Source: Branchiostoma floridae
Lineage: Eukaryota; Chordata; Leptocardii; Amphioxiformes; Branchiostomatidae
Assembly (NCBI RefSeq): GCF_000003815.2
Contig: NC_049979.1
Span: 33,749,955 to 33,813,954 of the forward strand
Length of the DNA: 64,000 nt
Reading direction: 5' to 3'
In this document: positions 46,955 to 58,429 of the stretch, piece by piece
How the letters are laid out: each line of letters starts with the position of its first letter
Position numbering within the stretch: position 1 is the first letter of the stretch
Position numbers and translations under genes: made by a program
The notes under the pieces: generated by a model
Told to the model about the DNA's origin: nothing
The model's input: the letters and a program-made list of their open reading frames with translations, nothing else
The model's database searches: none

Positions 46955-47150
46955 GATAGATGTGCAAAAGTTAGGTGTGACGGGTCGTTCAGTGTAATAT
47001 AACCAGCTGCTACCGCGCCGCGTGCCTGCGAAGCTGGTGTGTTACGCCGAAGGGCGGTTATACCGGCTATATAGATACAGATACAGACGCTGGTGTGTTA
47101 CGCTGAAGGGTGGTTATACCGGCTTTATAGATACAGATGTACCGATACAG
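46955..47150. repeat. Dispersed amphioxus-type repeat, second copy
   Basis: Same element as 13575-13725 (GATGTGCAAAAGTTAGGTGTGACGGGTCGTTC), followed by a partial tandem second unit (CGCTGGTGTGTTACGCTGAAGGGTGG...). It is upstream of the lectin-NHL coding start. Confidence 0.8.
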
Positions 47151-49277
47151 AAATATCTTACACCAGTAATCTTACCAGGGCTACCCCTTGATAATAGCCT
47201 CCGGCTAGGAGGGCAGCCCTGGCTGTATTTCTCACTATACAGCCGAATAAATCATTTCATAAGAGAACAATGCCTGAGGGCTGATACAGAATGAGACACT
47301 CAGCTGACAACCATTCAAATCATTACGCTCCACACTGGCTGTGATCCAAACACCTGACAAGTGCTCAGCAACAACTGTCCCTGGTGCTGAAAATCTGGCT
47401 ATGGTGTAATTCCGAGTACAACTTGCACCTTGTCTCATGTTTTATACTTGTTGTAAAATGATCGTATTGCTTCTAAGTACTAATCATCATCAACTGTTGT
47501 AAGAGGATTAGCTTAAGATTTGGGCAATGTGTACTGGTCTTATCTACAAAGTAAGTAACTCCAAAAGTAATCATGATTGACATGAATATCAGATAGCTTA
47601 GATAAACTGAGCATAGTGCTATGTACATATCAAGTGCAATCAAAATCATAATTTAAAAATGAGACATGAAAATCATAAAAAAGAGGACAAGATAAATTGC
47701 TCTCGTGCTGTTCTTGAGTGTAATACTTTTCTTCTACTAATTTTGCTACTACAACGATGGCAATTTGTACTGGAAAAAAATTGTATGGTCATTGAAATTG
47801 GCAGCATTGTTTACTTAAGGTGTTCTTAAGATACTTGAAAGTATGGGTTTTCTGCATATGATACATGAAGAAGTCTTCGAACCTTATCTAGTCATAGAGA
47901 TTGAATTGTCTTTAGATACTGTTTAGACCACACCAATTCAATTTGTTGCTTCTTGTGTTTCCTGACCCTTTTTTTTCAAATTTGGAAAAAAAATTAAACC
48001 CAAGAAAAATAATATTCCCATTCCAAAAACCCATTACAGCGGCACATACTTCATAAATGCAACAGCAAAATATTAAGTTCAGACATGCACACATAGTAGA
48101 TGTTAAAACCCCTGCACAATGATATTACGACTACACAACTCCTTCCTACTTCATACTATCAGACTACTAGTACATAACAAATCATTAATGCTTATTTGTT
48201 TTATTTTGTTTATGTAACGTTACTGTTAATGTCTTACCTACTTTGTCTAGCTATTAGATAATGTGATTTTACTCCATTCTGTAAAATCAATGTATTCAGA
48301 GGTACTACTGCTCAGGTAACTCTATCTGCAATACTGATATTATGAACAAAGATTAAAGATCTAAGAAAGAAGTCTGTTGGAAGAGAAGCAGGTCTGATCC
48401 CCCTCTGAGCGAAGTAGACTAATTATCAGATTGAGTGGTTGTGTGTGTACATACATGTTTGATGTACTCTTAGAAAGAATTGTTTATTTTTCCAACTTTT
48501 TCACACCTTGACGACTGACAAGAAATAATCTTGCTTTTGAAAGTGGTCCAATGTTAAACTGTTTATCTATGAAAATTATGGACATGTGAAAATTTCCTCT
48601 CCCCGTTTTTTCCTCTTTTTGAAGTTAAATACTTCACTAGATGTCATTTCTGTTTTAACTTATCTGTATACTTCATTTTCCTTCTTTGTCAGATATTCTG
48701 TATACTAGTAGTATATACCACTGTTTTACTTTGTTTGCAATTAAGCTTTGGGCATGGTCTTATTATGGTTAGGGCAATCAAGCTGTTATCATTAGAAACT
48801 AACAGGGCTGTCTTCTGAACCTGTCTCCGTCTGGGACAGAAAATTGCTTGCTGGGATGGAAAATATCTTATCCTATCAAAAAAACTCAGAACATCTGAAA
48901 TTGATGAAATTAAATATATTTCCCTAAGGCTTAGAATGACAGATGTTGTGCTCCCAAACAATAAGTGCATGGGATGGAAAATGTTTTGGTGAGAACTGTT
49001 CAGCTAGGACTGTCCAACTGCACTATTTGCAAAAGCAACCAAATCATCTTCATAGCAAACTTTTCTAGTCTCAACTTAGATCAGGATGACTGGATAACCT
49101 GGATAAAATCGATGATAATGCCAAATTATAAGATCATTAGCAATGCATGTAATACTGCATTGTACTGTTCGCTATCTACTCCACCGTTTGATGGTATGTA
49201 CTATCATCATTTTGCCCACATTTGTCAACTTATTTCTCACTCCTTAGAAGATGTAATTTGTGACTCGTAACACTCAC
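47151..49277. other. No coding gene seen; probable first intron of the lectin-NHL gene
   Basis: AT-rich. Contains a short inverted repeat (GATAATAGCCTCCGGCTAGGAGGGCAGCC) at about 47190. Frames are short and unrecognised. Intron status depends on the candidate leader exon at 49278. Confidence 0.4.
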
Positions 49278-49450
49278 CGTTAAGTGAAGCCTTGTAAGCG
49301 AAGACTGCTCCAGGTTTACTGAAATGTGTCCAGCTCTCTCACAGACTGTTACTGGCAAAATCTCTGGTCAGAAGAAACAAATTCTCTCCAGCTGGCTCTG
49401 GGTGAGGTGTGGTGCTCCAAACTGGCAGACTAATAAGTGAGATGAAGAAC
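49278..49450 (-). promoter_or_regulatory. Possible non-coding first exon of the lectin-NHL gene
   Basis: On the minus strand a strong donor TTAACG|GTGAGTG is at 49278, and exon 2 begins after the acceptor TTTTTTACCAG six bases before the ATG at 46668. A leader exon here would fit. It is inferred from splice signals alone; the upstream end is arbitrary. Confidence 0.25.
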
Positions 49451-49929
49451 TGCTTAATATGTAATGGCGTGATGAATGTTTATTTATCATTTATTTATTT
49501 ATTGGTTTGGCTCTTCGCACCAATTTATTTTCCAAGTTCTTTGACTTTTCTCTGTGCAAATTCAGCAAGATATGATGATTAAAACAAAAAGCTAGAGGAA
49601 ATCTAGTATCTGACCATATTGACTCTTAAACTGTGTACGTGTACCATTAGATACAGATTATATCCTCTGTTTTTCTGTTGATATTCCTCTTCTGCAATCA
49701 GCAGAATTTTTTTCTAAATTCTGTGAACCAGGAAATTAGATTGGTGTGGCCTAATTAGAGTTTGAAATATTTGCTGTGTGGGTGGGACCCTACTGGCCAA
49801 TAGGAAAGTGTTTTGCAGTCATACATGTACATGAGGTCATTTTGTCATTACCAGGAACTTTTCATAATATGCATCTTATGTCTTGAGGTATTATATTATG
49901 GAATTTTCCAGCGAGATGAAGAACTGCTT

Positions 49930-50280
49930 ATGGCATGATGAATGATTTATTTATTATTACCTCCATGAAAAATTGAGGTATAGTTTTCGGTCTGTCTGTC
50001 TGCCTGTCTGTCTTTGTGTCTGTTTGTGTGTCAGGATATTTGTGACCAGCTCTAGAACATCTAGATGGACTGAGATGATATTTGGTATGTGGGTAGGAGT
50101 TGGAAAGACAAAGGTCAAGGTCGATTTTGGGCCCCCTGGTGAGTGACCTTGGTACTGCAACAGAAATTTGATTTTTTGTATCTTTTGACCTAGACATGCT
50201 ATGATCTTGATTTTTTGGTTTGCAGATAGCGTGTGATGTAAGGAAGAAGTATGTTTGCCCCCCCCCCCCCCCCCCCATAA
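49930..50280. repeat. Dispersed repeat ending in a poly-C tract
   Basis: Contains TGTCTGTCTGCCTGTCTGTC, GATATTTGGTATGTGGGTAGGAGTTG, AAAGGTCAAGGTCGATTTTGGGCCCCCT and a C-run at 50257-50276. The phrase 'GGTATGTGGGTA...GGGGCCC' also appears inverted in blocks D and D' (23215-23285, 37205-37270), so all are members of one family. Confidence 0.6.
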
Positions 50281-51080
50281 AACTTGCTCTGGAAGTGCAG
50301 GGGCATTCTGGTCATATGGTATGTCAGGTGGGATTCAGACCCAGGACCTCTGGGTTCATCAGCTAAACAGACATTATGTCTACACAAGACCATGTTAATT
50401 CCATGTGTCATTTTACCTTTAATTTGGTATTCATCTGGTCTTCTTCTTCACAGTTATAAAACGATCAGCCCAATGATGTAGTGGAACCCTTAAACTATTC
50501 TTCTCATATGTTGAAGTGATGGAAGCAACCATTGTTCTCCATGGGGAGGTTCTGGAATCAACCATTCTCCTTTATGTGGTATTGTGGAATCAAATTTATC
50601 AAAAACTTTTCAGAATCATGCCAATCCTTTTATTGGTGGTGTGTATGCAATTTGTATACAGTATCAGGGATCTGCATTGTTAGGAATTTTTTATGGTGCA
50701 TTCAATACTATATTACTAAATACAGATGCTTAATGTAAGTTAAATCGTGTTATCAATGTTCTGTTTGATGTTACACCAGATTTTTAAGGTAAGATGTTCA
50801 TGATTTGTTGTGTGTGTGTGGATAGCAAGGGGGTGATCGGTTTGTATTCATATTTTTTTTTCTATCTGAGTATATATAAATATTTAGTATACAAATTAAT
50901 TAAGTATCAATCTTTATAAGCTCTTTACTTTTACTAAGTGTTTTTTTTTTTAAATATTAAGTTATTTTCCTAATCAGTCATTGCCAAGGTATGCTGGTGT
51001 TTCGACGCACCGGGTCTTCAGCTTAGCAAAGACCTCCCCTGGGGAGCATCCTGCATAGAAACAGAAACAGACGCATCTTA
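50281..51080. other. No gene seen
   Basis: AT-rich, short frames only. The boundary with the truncated C2 copy falls near 51000-51060. Confidence 0.5.
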
Positions 51081-51081
51081 C

Positions 51082-51515
51082 CTGGGTTCTGTGTAGGCTG
51101 ACTTTTCTCCTCCGTGCCGTCAAGAATAATGGACACTTGTAAGAACACTTCCTCATTCCTCCGCCCGCCTTTAGTGCGGCTGCAACATCAATGGACAGTC
51201 ACCAACTGTGGTGTCTTTGCAGCGCTTCGCCTTTCGAAGTTTCAGAACCAGTAGGCCTGTTGGTGACCATGGCACGAACTTCGTACAATGCTCCCAGATC
51301 ATTGCATCTGACTTTTTCTTAGCGGTTTGCATCTTTACCTTGCCAAGGCGCATTGTCACCAGATACTTGCCCTGACTCTGGCGACCGACTTTGCCCTCGT
51401 GGACAGTTACGCTGAGTTTTGTCTCGCCGCTCTGTCTTTTACCGCCAGGCCTGATCAATGAAAGCAGATTTACCACAGAAAGGAACACTGACGCCGCCTT
51501 GTCGAAAACCCCCAT
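51082..51515 (-). pseudogene. C2-domain gene, third copy, truncated first exon only
   Basis: Exon 1 of the C2 family on the minus strand: MGVFDKAASVFLSVVNLLSL through KAKRCKDTTVG. Compared with copy B' it has lost 55 bp (the KWWYIMD segment) and a further single base near 51196, so the frame is lost. The donor-like CAG|GTAAG at 51081 is kept, but no exon 2-4 follows toward 50 kb. Its upstream flank (51580-51650) shares GATGTAGACTCCAGTGACAAACTTCCTTGTAAGGCAT with the satellite-linked flank at 32780-32820. This is a partial, dead duplicate. Confidence 0.85.
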
Positions 51516-51649
51516 TTTTCAATGCAAAACTTGGAAATTCACATCCGTGCGTATCCTAAAAAATGATAATAAATTAAGAAGACGCGTTAGATGTAGACTC
51601 CAGTGACAAACTTCCTTGTAAGGCATATCGACCAACAAAGTCGCCCAAG

Positions 51650-53280
51650 GCAATGAAAACTGTATAAAACTCTTGACGTTGCCTGGCGGCCAACCAGGCT
51701 TACGCTTGTAGCTGAGCTGTACCCTAGTGATGTCCCACCATTCAGGCACAACCAATAATATCCAAACAAAATTGCTGCTGCAGTACTTAGGTCAATCGCC
51801 AGGAGGAACAACAGTAACCTTCATTGTCGGGGTTACCCTATCTGCTAACCAACCACATCCATCGCAATACATCGAGCGGTTCTTGAGATATATCCCTAAT
51901 ACCTCCAACTACACATGTACATGGAAGTACGTAACACCATTGAAGTATATAGTAGAGTAATTCCTCTGGTTACTGACATCTCTCGTACCGCAGTCGTCCC
52001 TCAGTAAGACATCTAGACCCGCATAGTCCCAGTTAATTTTTATTCAGCCGGTGCTAAATACACCTTTGCAGGTCACTGACCTCCGTTATGGAACTAATCA
52101 GATTTTTTTTCGTGTGAGCAGTAGTGGCACAGAGCTGTCAATCAAATCTGTCTTCCCCAGAAATTCCCAGACAGATTACTTGGTGCCATCAATGTATGTC
52201 CGAATGATAAGGGATTGTACGATATCTACTGGGGAGGGCTAGTGCACTGGGGGAAGACGATATCTACTGGGGAGGGCTGGTGCACTGGGGGAAGGCCTTT
52301 GAATTTTTCTTTTTTGGCCTGGGGGAGGGCCATTGAAAAAAATCAAATTGAAACACTCGCTTGTGTATCTTTTCACTAAGAAATTTTATTAAACGTAGCT
52401 TATTCTGTCAGCAAAATCTGGCCCCTAAAAATGCAGGAGGGGAACAAAAGACTGGGCCAAAATGATGATAGGCTGTCATACACTTGATTCTGCCTCCGTT
52501 TAACAATAATTGATATATTTTGTCCTGGCATATGTCTTATACAGTATTTTTTCCATTTTCAGGAATACAACAAGCCACAAAATACACTGCTTGCATTGAT
52601 ACTTTTTAGTACCTTGCGATAACCGTTTTCTATCTAATGTTACAATCTTTCTAAGGCATTTTGTATTCATGAATTTTCGTTTTCTCTTTCACCCTACAAC
52701 TATCAGAGTTATATGACTATGTATAGACTATGTCTTGTAAAAATCAAGGACAATTTTATGTAATGTCCTTGGTGAGATTTAAGCAGGAGAATTTCTCCTT
52801 AAAAAGTCCGGGGAGTGGAAGAGATTCTAACACCCTCTGGACAGATTTGGACGCAGACCAAATAGATTATTTAGACTCGCCCGGGAACAAATGTGGGTTT
52901 CATTTCCTTGCCCACATGGGTTCAGTTTCAGTCGTTGTCGCCACGGCGAGGCCACAGCTTTGTGGGCGCTCGTCAAACCAAGCAAGAAAAAGTCGTCCTT
53001 TTTCGAAGACAAGTCAACATTTCGAAGTCATCCAACATTAAGATGAGTCCAAAGAAGAAGAGACCAAGGAAATGTCCAGGTTGTGGCAAGACGGTGGCCC
53101 TAAAACATCTTCCCGGCAGGAACCTCGTCTCTCTGAATTGTATTCATAGTAAGGGTACAGTATGTTTACTCCGATCTGGAAAAGACCAAAGTTCTTACAT
53201 TAATACATACTGATTAATTCCAGAGATGGTGATGTTAAATGACCACTTATTGGACATCTTTATGAAGACACAACTCTGAG
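51650..53280. other. No gene called; upstream of the LRR-Ig gene
   Basis: Holds a 38-bp tandem pair (CGATATCTACTGGGGAGGGCT...GGGGGAAG) at 52220-52295. A short frame at 53042-53213 (MSPKKKRPRKCPGCGKTVALK) might be an upstream exon or chance; it has a CPGC motif but no family assignment. Confidence 0.4.
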
Positions 53281-55695
53281 ATGGCGACCCCAAGTTGTGT
53301 AAGTTTGTTAATCACATGTACATTACTTCTTGTGATATGGGGTGAAACAATCTCCACGACCATTTCCTTTAGGTTGCAATGCTGTGAGAAATTTCCGGAC
53401 GCACTATGGTGTTTAAAAGCTTGCAGTTTCCTTGCCATCCCCACACCAATGCCACCGACTCTTCATGAATTATTACTACAGCATCAGAATATCACAAATA
53501 TCAGGATGGGAGATTTTCAAGGTCTAACGTATTTGGCAGACCTGCGCATACAGGACAGTCATGTTGTGAATCTGCAACCAGGCTGCTTCGAAAGCTTACC
53601 GCGTGTGAAAGATCTAGATCTCCGTCGGAACAGTATCCGGCAACTGGAGGCAGAAACGTTCAAGGGACTAGAGCAGCTTGTAAGGATGAACTTGGACGAT
53701 AATAAGATATATCATATTGCGAATACTGCTTTTGCTAGGCTCATCAAACTTAGGTCCATGTCTATCAAGAACAATTGCCTGTCTAGCATTCCACAAAGTA
53801 CAGAGTCTATCAGAACAATGTTATTAACTAACAACCCCATAACATCTGTGACAAATGTTGGAGACTTCAGGCATATCAAAGGGTTGGATTTGATTCACAA
53901 CAAAATTCGGTGTGACTGCCGTGTGAGAGAAATCAAGAAATTCATTCTCGAAAATAATAAGAAATTTCTGTGGAAAATTCCGTGCGTGGATCATAAAACT
54001 GGCACCTCCAGGCTGATTGAAGATGTCCGTTGGGATGACCTGACGTGTGCCTCACCTGACGTGTCTATCATCACAGACAATGGGACTGTTACAGGTAACG
54101 TTTCCTTCACCTGCCAGACAGACTGTCAGGAAGGTCTGAAGTTCTCATGGATACCACCAAACGGAGACCACAGGTCATCAAGTTACGAGTTCTCCAAAAA
54201 CAATACCCACGTCAGCAAACTGTCGTGTAAAGGGTCAAACACCACAAGACTGGAAACGAAGGGAATGTGCTACTCTGTGTTAAACATCCCCACGATGGGA
54301 AATGGCACGTACACATGCAAAGTGACAGCTGACCATAGCCGGAACGGTAGTGCATCTACAGTGTATCAGGACGTAACAGCAAGACAAGATAACAAATTGG
54401 CTCAATCTGATGATGTTACAACAAAACCAAATGAAAGGAGCACCAGAAAGTACAATCCTCAGCATCCAACAACAGTCCAGGTTGCCATGGTACCAGTAGA
54501 TGACATTGCTGTTAAAAAGGATACCCCAAATCTCCCCCCTACCATACTGTCTACTACAGAGCTTATCATTGCTGGACTGGTATCTTTCTGTGGTTGTTGC
54601 ATTACCATTGCAGCAATAACCGCTTTTGTTTACAAGTTTCAAGGAATACCCCAGATGGACAATGGACATATAAATGCAGCAGATGGAGGCTCTGGAAATG
54701 ATGCCCCTTGTGCAGGGGCAGATGGTTTTGCAATAGAAAGCCACTATCAGAACGACAACCAGTTTTCAAACACGATCGGATACACAGGAGATGGACACTA
54801 CGAGAATGATAGCCAGTTCTCAGATGGAGGAGCAACCAGAGATGGACACTATGAGAATGATAACCAGTTCTCAGATGGAGGAGCAACCAGAGATGGACAC
54901 TATGAGAATGATAGCCAGTTCTCAGATGGAGGAGCAGCCAGAGATGGACACTACAAGAATGAGAACCAGTTCTCAGATGGAGCAGGAGCTGGAGATAGAC
55001 ACTACGAGAATGAGAACCAGTTCTCAGATGAAGAAGGAGCCAGAGATGGACACTACGAGAATGAGAACCAGTTCTCAGATGGAGCAGGAGCTGGAGATAG
55101 ACACTACGAGAATGAGAACCAGTTCTCAAATGGAGGAGCAGCCAGAGATGGACACTACGAGAATGATAGCCAGTTCTCAGATGAAGAAGGAGCCAGAGAT
55201 GGACACTACGAGAATGAGAAACAGTTCTCAGATGCAGAAGGAGCCAGAGATGGACACTACGAGAATGAGAACCAGTTCTCAGATGAAGCAGGAGCCAACT
55301 ATGGACACTACGAGAACGATAATCAGTTCGCAGATGTAGGAGAAGCAAGGGGCACAGCCGCAGAACATTATGACAACGAGAAGAGCACCAAGGATTTTGC
55401 TGCCAGGGTCTCGGACGATACAAGAGAAGACGACTCAGATCCAGAATATATGACGTTCCCTAAAGCTAGCACAGGAAGAGAAGCTGGAGCCGAAGAGGGG
55501 GATTTACAAAGTGAGGGAGAAACCACAGACAAGGATCCCGTCTCCAGGTCTGTTAGTGATGCTAACATGTCAGATCATGGTTATATAACCTTTCCTGGGA
55601 CGGAAGATGCTGAAGGTCAGGACACAAAGACAGAACATTGTGACGACAAAGAGCCAGACCTGGACACTGTTTCATTCGATAAAGATGACAGTTAA
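53281..55695 (+). CDS. LRR-Ig receptor with a 17-residue tandem-repeat cytoplasmic tail
   Basis: Single exon, 804 residues. Signal peptide 1-26 (SLLITCTLLLVIWG). LRRs about 60-215 (LADLRIQDSHVVNLQPGCF, VKDLDLRRNSIRQLEAETF, LVRMNLDDNKIYHIANTAF), an LRR C-terminal cap with CDC near 217, one Ig-like domain about 263-365 (VSFTCQTDC to GTYTCKVTA) with several N-glycosylation sequons, and a membrane helix about 427-452 (LIIAGLVSFCGCCITIAAITAFV). The tail holds eleven exact-length 17-residue repeats (51 bp each, 54790-55350; consensus DGHYENENQFSDGGAAR) plus a degenerate unit on either side, giving 13 Tyr-x-Asn motifs. Beyond these are PEYMTFP and GYITFPG. Tyr-x-Asn is the core Grb2 SH2 ligand when phosphorylated, so a multivalent signalling tail is inferred. 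The stop TAA looks secondary; see the next entry. Confidence 0.92.
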   Translation: MATPSCVSLLITCTLLLVIWGETISTTISFRLQCCEKFPDALWCLKACSFLAIPTPMPPTLHELLLQHQNITNIRMGDFQGLTYLADLRIQDSHVVNLQPGCFESLPRVKDLDLRRNSIRQLEAETFKGLEQLVRMNLDDNKIYHIANTAFARLIKLRSMSIKNNCLSSIPQSTESIRTMLLTNNPITSVTNVGDFRHIKGLDLIHNKIRCDCRVREIKKFILENNKKFLWKIPCVDHKTGTSRLIEDVRWDDLTCASPDVSIITDNGTVTGNVSFTCQTDCQEGLKFSWIPPNGDHRSSSYEFSKNNTHVSKLSCKGSNTTRLETKGMCYSVLNIPTMGNGTYTCKVTADHSRNGSASTVYQDVTARQDNKLAQSDDVTTKPNERSTRKYNPQHPTTVQVAMVPVDDIAVKKDTPNLPPTILSTTELIIAGLVSFCGCCITIAAITAFVYKFQGIPQMDNGHINAADGGSGNDAPCAGADGFAIESHYQNDNQFSNTIGYTGDGHYENDSQFSDGGATRDGHYENDNQFSDGGATRDGHYENDSQFSDGGAARDGHYKNENQFSDGAGAGDRHYENENQFSDEEGARDGHYENENQFSDGAGAGDRHYENENQFSNGGAARDGHYENDSQFSDEEGARDGHYENEKQFSDAEGARDGHYENENQFSDEAGANYGHYENDNQFADVGEARGTAAEHYDNEKSTKDFAARVSDDTREDDSDPEYMTFPKASTGREAGAEEGDLQSEGETTDKDPVSRSVSDANMSDHGYITFPGTEDAEGQDTKTEHCDDKEPDLDTVSFDKDDS

Positions 55696-55955
55696 CATCA
55701 CACGTTTCCTGGCACGGAAGATGTTGAAGGTCAGGACATAGAGATCATAGAACATTGTAACGATAAAGAGCCAGACCTGGACACAGTTTCGTTCAATGAA
55801 GACGACAGTTTACATCACACTTGTGTGACGTTTCCGGGCGCGGAAGATGTTGAAGAACAACAAGAGGAGACTGGACAAGCAAATGGACAAACATCTGGCT
55901 GATGATCATGTTTACGTGACATTTCCTAGCTTACAAAATAGCGAGGACTGACGAT
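55696..55955 (+). pseudogene. Coding-like continuation beyond the LRR-Ig stop codon
   Basis: After the stop the same frame stays open to 55902 and repeats the preceding segment: HHTFPGTEDVEGQD, then KEPDLDTVSFNEDDS, then LHHTCVTFPGAEDVEEQ. At the equivalent position of the next unit the codon is TTA, while here it is TAA, so one T-to-A change would have created the stop. A further unit (DDHVYVTFPSLQNSED) lies in another frame and ends at 55950. The ancestral tail was probably about 70 residues longer. Confidence 0.7.
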
Positions 55956-57164
55956 AAACATTCTTTCTTTCTTTCTTTACTGACGATGAGACAAATCATT
56001 ACAAGGGTCTGCCTAGGCAGCTTTGGGCTGCTAGCGGCAGAACCTACAAAATGCGGACGAACATACAAAGTGTTCATAACAAGAAACAATACAATATAAT
56101 CCACTAAAAATAATCAATAACTACATGTATAAGCTAAGGTGTCATGGGACTATACAGATATGGTAGAAATTTATCTAAAAGGTATACCATATAGCAATAG
56201 CTTACTTAAAAGATTGGAGTAGGTGGAAGGTTAGTATACTATCATACTATGAGTTTAATATTAAAATCGTGACAAGAGGTGGCTTCTGCAACTGGCTTTG
56301 AACTGTGGTAAAGTGGTGGAGTCGGTTCTTAATCTCTTAATTGATCGGGAATCGGGATATTTTCTGTAAGCTACATGTACTCAAAGCCTTTTAAGATTTT
56401 TAGATGAGCAAGTATTCACCATTGATCTGGTCACCCAATAGCAGTTTTATAATCCTTTAGCTTTATTCTTTACTGTTATACGATAAGGAGCAATTATAGG
56501 CATTGCAGTACTTTGCTATCAGAATTACTTTAATTGTAGATCTATTCTAGTATCTAACAACATTGACACATTGAATATGTCACAGCTTCTAGCACAAATG
56601 CTGAATTTTTTCCTTTAGACTTGGAAAAAATTTTTACCACAAAAGCAAAAATTTCACTTGATGTGTTCTATCCAGTCTGAGATTTTTTCCGTGCCATGGA
56701 TTTTGAATGGAAATTCTGTTGAAGGCGCGATGGTCCAAAGGGACATACTCGAACAGGAATTTTGAAATTTAGACCCTCGCCAGTAGACTTATTTGTTGCC
56801 GCTTGATGAGTTTTGATGATGAAAATTCCAACAGTACGTCATGACGGTCGATGACCTCTCTGACCTACAAATGTACTGCCACACTATGAATATGTTAACA
56901 GAGGTCTTTCATAAGGAGTCTCCTACATTGGCTACTTGAAATATGTTGCACCTGCGTCAATAGTCACCTTATAAACCGTAGTAACGTTAAAACAACAACC
57001 TGAGTCGTAGACTCATTCATATTGTTTATGGTAACACCTTGTGTCAATTGTTTTCCATATTTCTTCCAAGCTTAGATGTATTACAAAATATGCTCTTATG
57101 TATTATGTTTTCAGTAATGTCGAGTTGCTTACGTCGTAAATTCCGACGCTATTGAACATTTCCC
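55956..57164. other. No gene seen
   Basis: Begins with a (CTTT)n tract at 55960-55980 followed by a hairpin-forming GCCTAGGCAGC / GGGCTGCTAGC region that resembles a LINE 3' end in minus orientation (low confidence). The rest is AT-rich. Confidence 0.4.
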
Positions 57165-57540
57165 GATACTGAAACACCAACATCTGTGAAATTGCACTTT
57201 TCATGGTACTGAAACACCAGCATCAGTGACATTGCGCTTTTCATGGTACTGAAACACCAGCATCAGTAACATGGCACTTTCACGGTACTGAAACACCAGC
57301 ATCTGTGACATTGCACTTTTCTTGGTACTGAAACACCAGCATCTGTGACATTGCACTTTTCATGGTACTGAAACACCAGCATCAGTGACATTGCACTTTT
57401 CACGGTACTGAAACACCAACATCAGTGAAATTGCACTTTTCATGGTACTGAAACACCAGCATCAGTGAAATTGCAATTGTCATGGTTCTGAAACACCAGC
57501 ATCAGTAACATGGCACTTTTCACGGTACTGAAACACCATC
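57165..57540 (+). repeat. 40-bp satellite array, right copy
   Basis: About nine units of GGTACTGAAACACCAGCATCAGTGACATTGCACTTTTCAT. It follows 'ACATCTG' and ends ACACCATCAATGG, as in the middle array. It marks the edge of the inverted polycystin duplication. Confidence 0.9.
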
Positions 57541-57929
57541 AATGGAATGGCATGAAAAGCTAGAAGCTTAGATATAGTAGACAAGCTGAAATTAGGAAGA
57601 GAAACCTCTTAAGGTTTCTTCGCGGCTAAACAAGCTTCACGCGTTTAGCTAAGCTGTGCCCTTATCATGTCAACCCAGTCTGTCATATAACGGAAACCAA
57701 ACCAAATTGATGACAAGTCAAAAAGTGCTCAAGTGCAGGCTATTAATTGTATAAGCCTCTTAATAAGTGACCACTAATGCCCAAGGAAATTTTATGTCTT
57801 TTATTCATGCAATGGATCATACATATATGCTTGGATGAAGTACCAAAAATGGATACATAAGCAGAGGTACCAACTGGTCTGGTACAGGTAACAGGAACTT
57901 ATAGACAAGACACCTGAAGAGACAGACAC

Positions 57930-58200
57930 ATTATGCACACACACACACAGGCACACACACATACATGCATAAACAGACACACACACACACACACACAGAC
58001 ACACATACACGTACACACAGACGTACACACGCACACACACAGAGAGACGCACACATACACGTACACAGATGTACACACACACACACACACAGACGCACAC
58101 AGACACATACACATATACGAACACACAGACGTATATACACACACACACACATTAGCACACATTAACACACACACAGACACACACACATACAGATTCCAAC
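57930..58200. repeat. CA-rich low-complexity tract
   Basis: Inverted counterpart of the TG-rich tract at 8135-8580, shorter. The His-Thr and Cys-Val frames are artefacts. Confidence 0.9.
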
Positions 58201-58429
58201 TCTGTCATACTTAGGTCCATACATGTACAGATACCATCTCATTCATGCAAAGATACATACACGTATACACAGACGAGCACATACACGTAGACAAACACAT
58301 AAGCATGTACTTTATAAGATTAAAACATTGATGCGCTAGCTATATAATGCACATGCACAATTTGGGTATTGCCTAGCCGGGGCGACTCTGTAGAAAACGT
58401 ATTTACTTGTAATACAAGTAATACAAGTA

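Noticed and set aside
53042..53213. Small Lys- and Cys-rich frame upstream of the LRR-Ig gene
   Set aside because: Could be a leader exon or a zinc-binding peptide, but only one CPGC motif and no splice support; not called as a gene.
54602..55423. Minus-strand 273-residue frame with RSVHLWLLLHLRTG repeats
   Set aside because: Antisense shadow of the 51-bp coding repeat of the LRR-Ig gene; no splice or start context.
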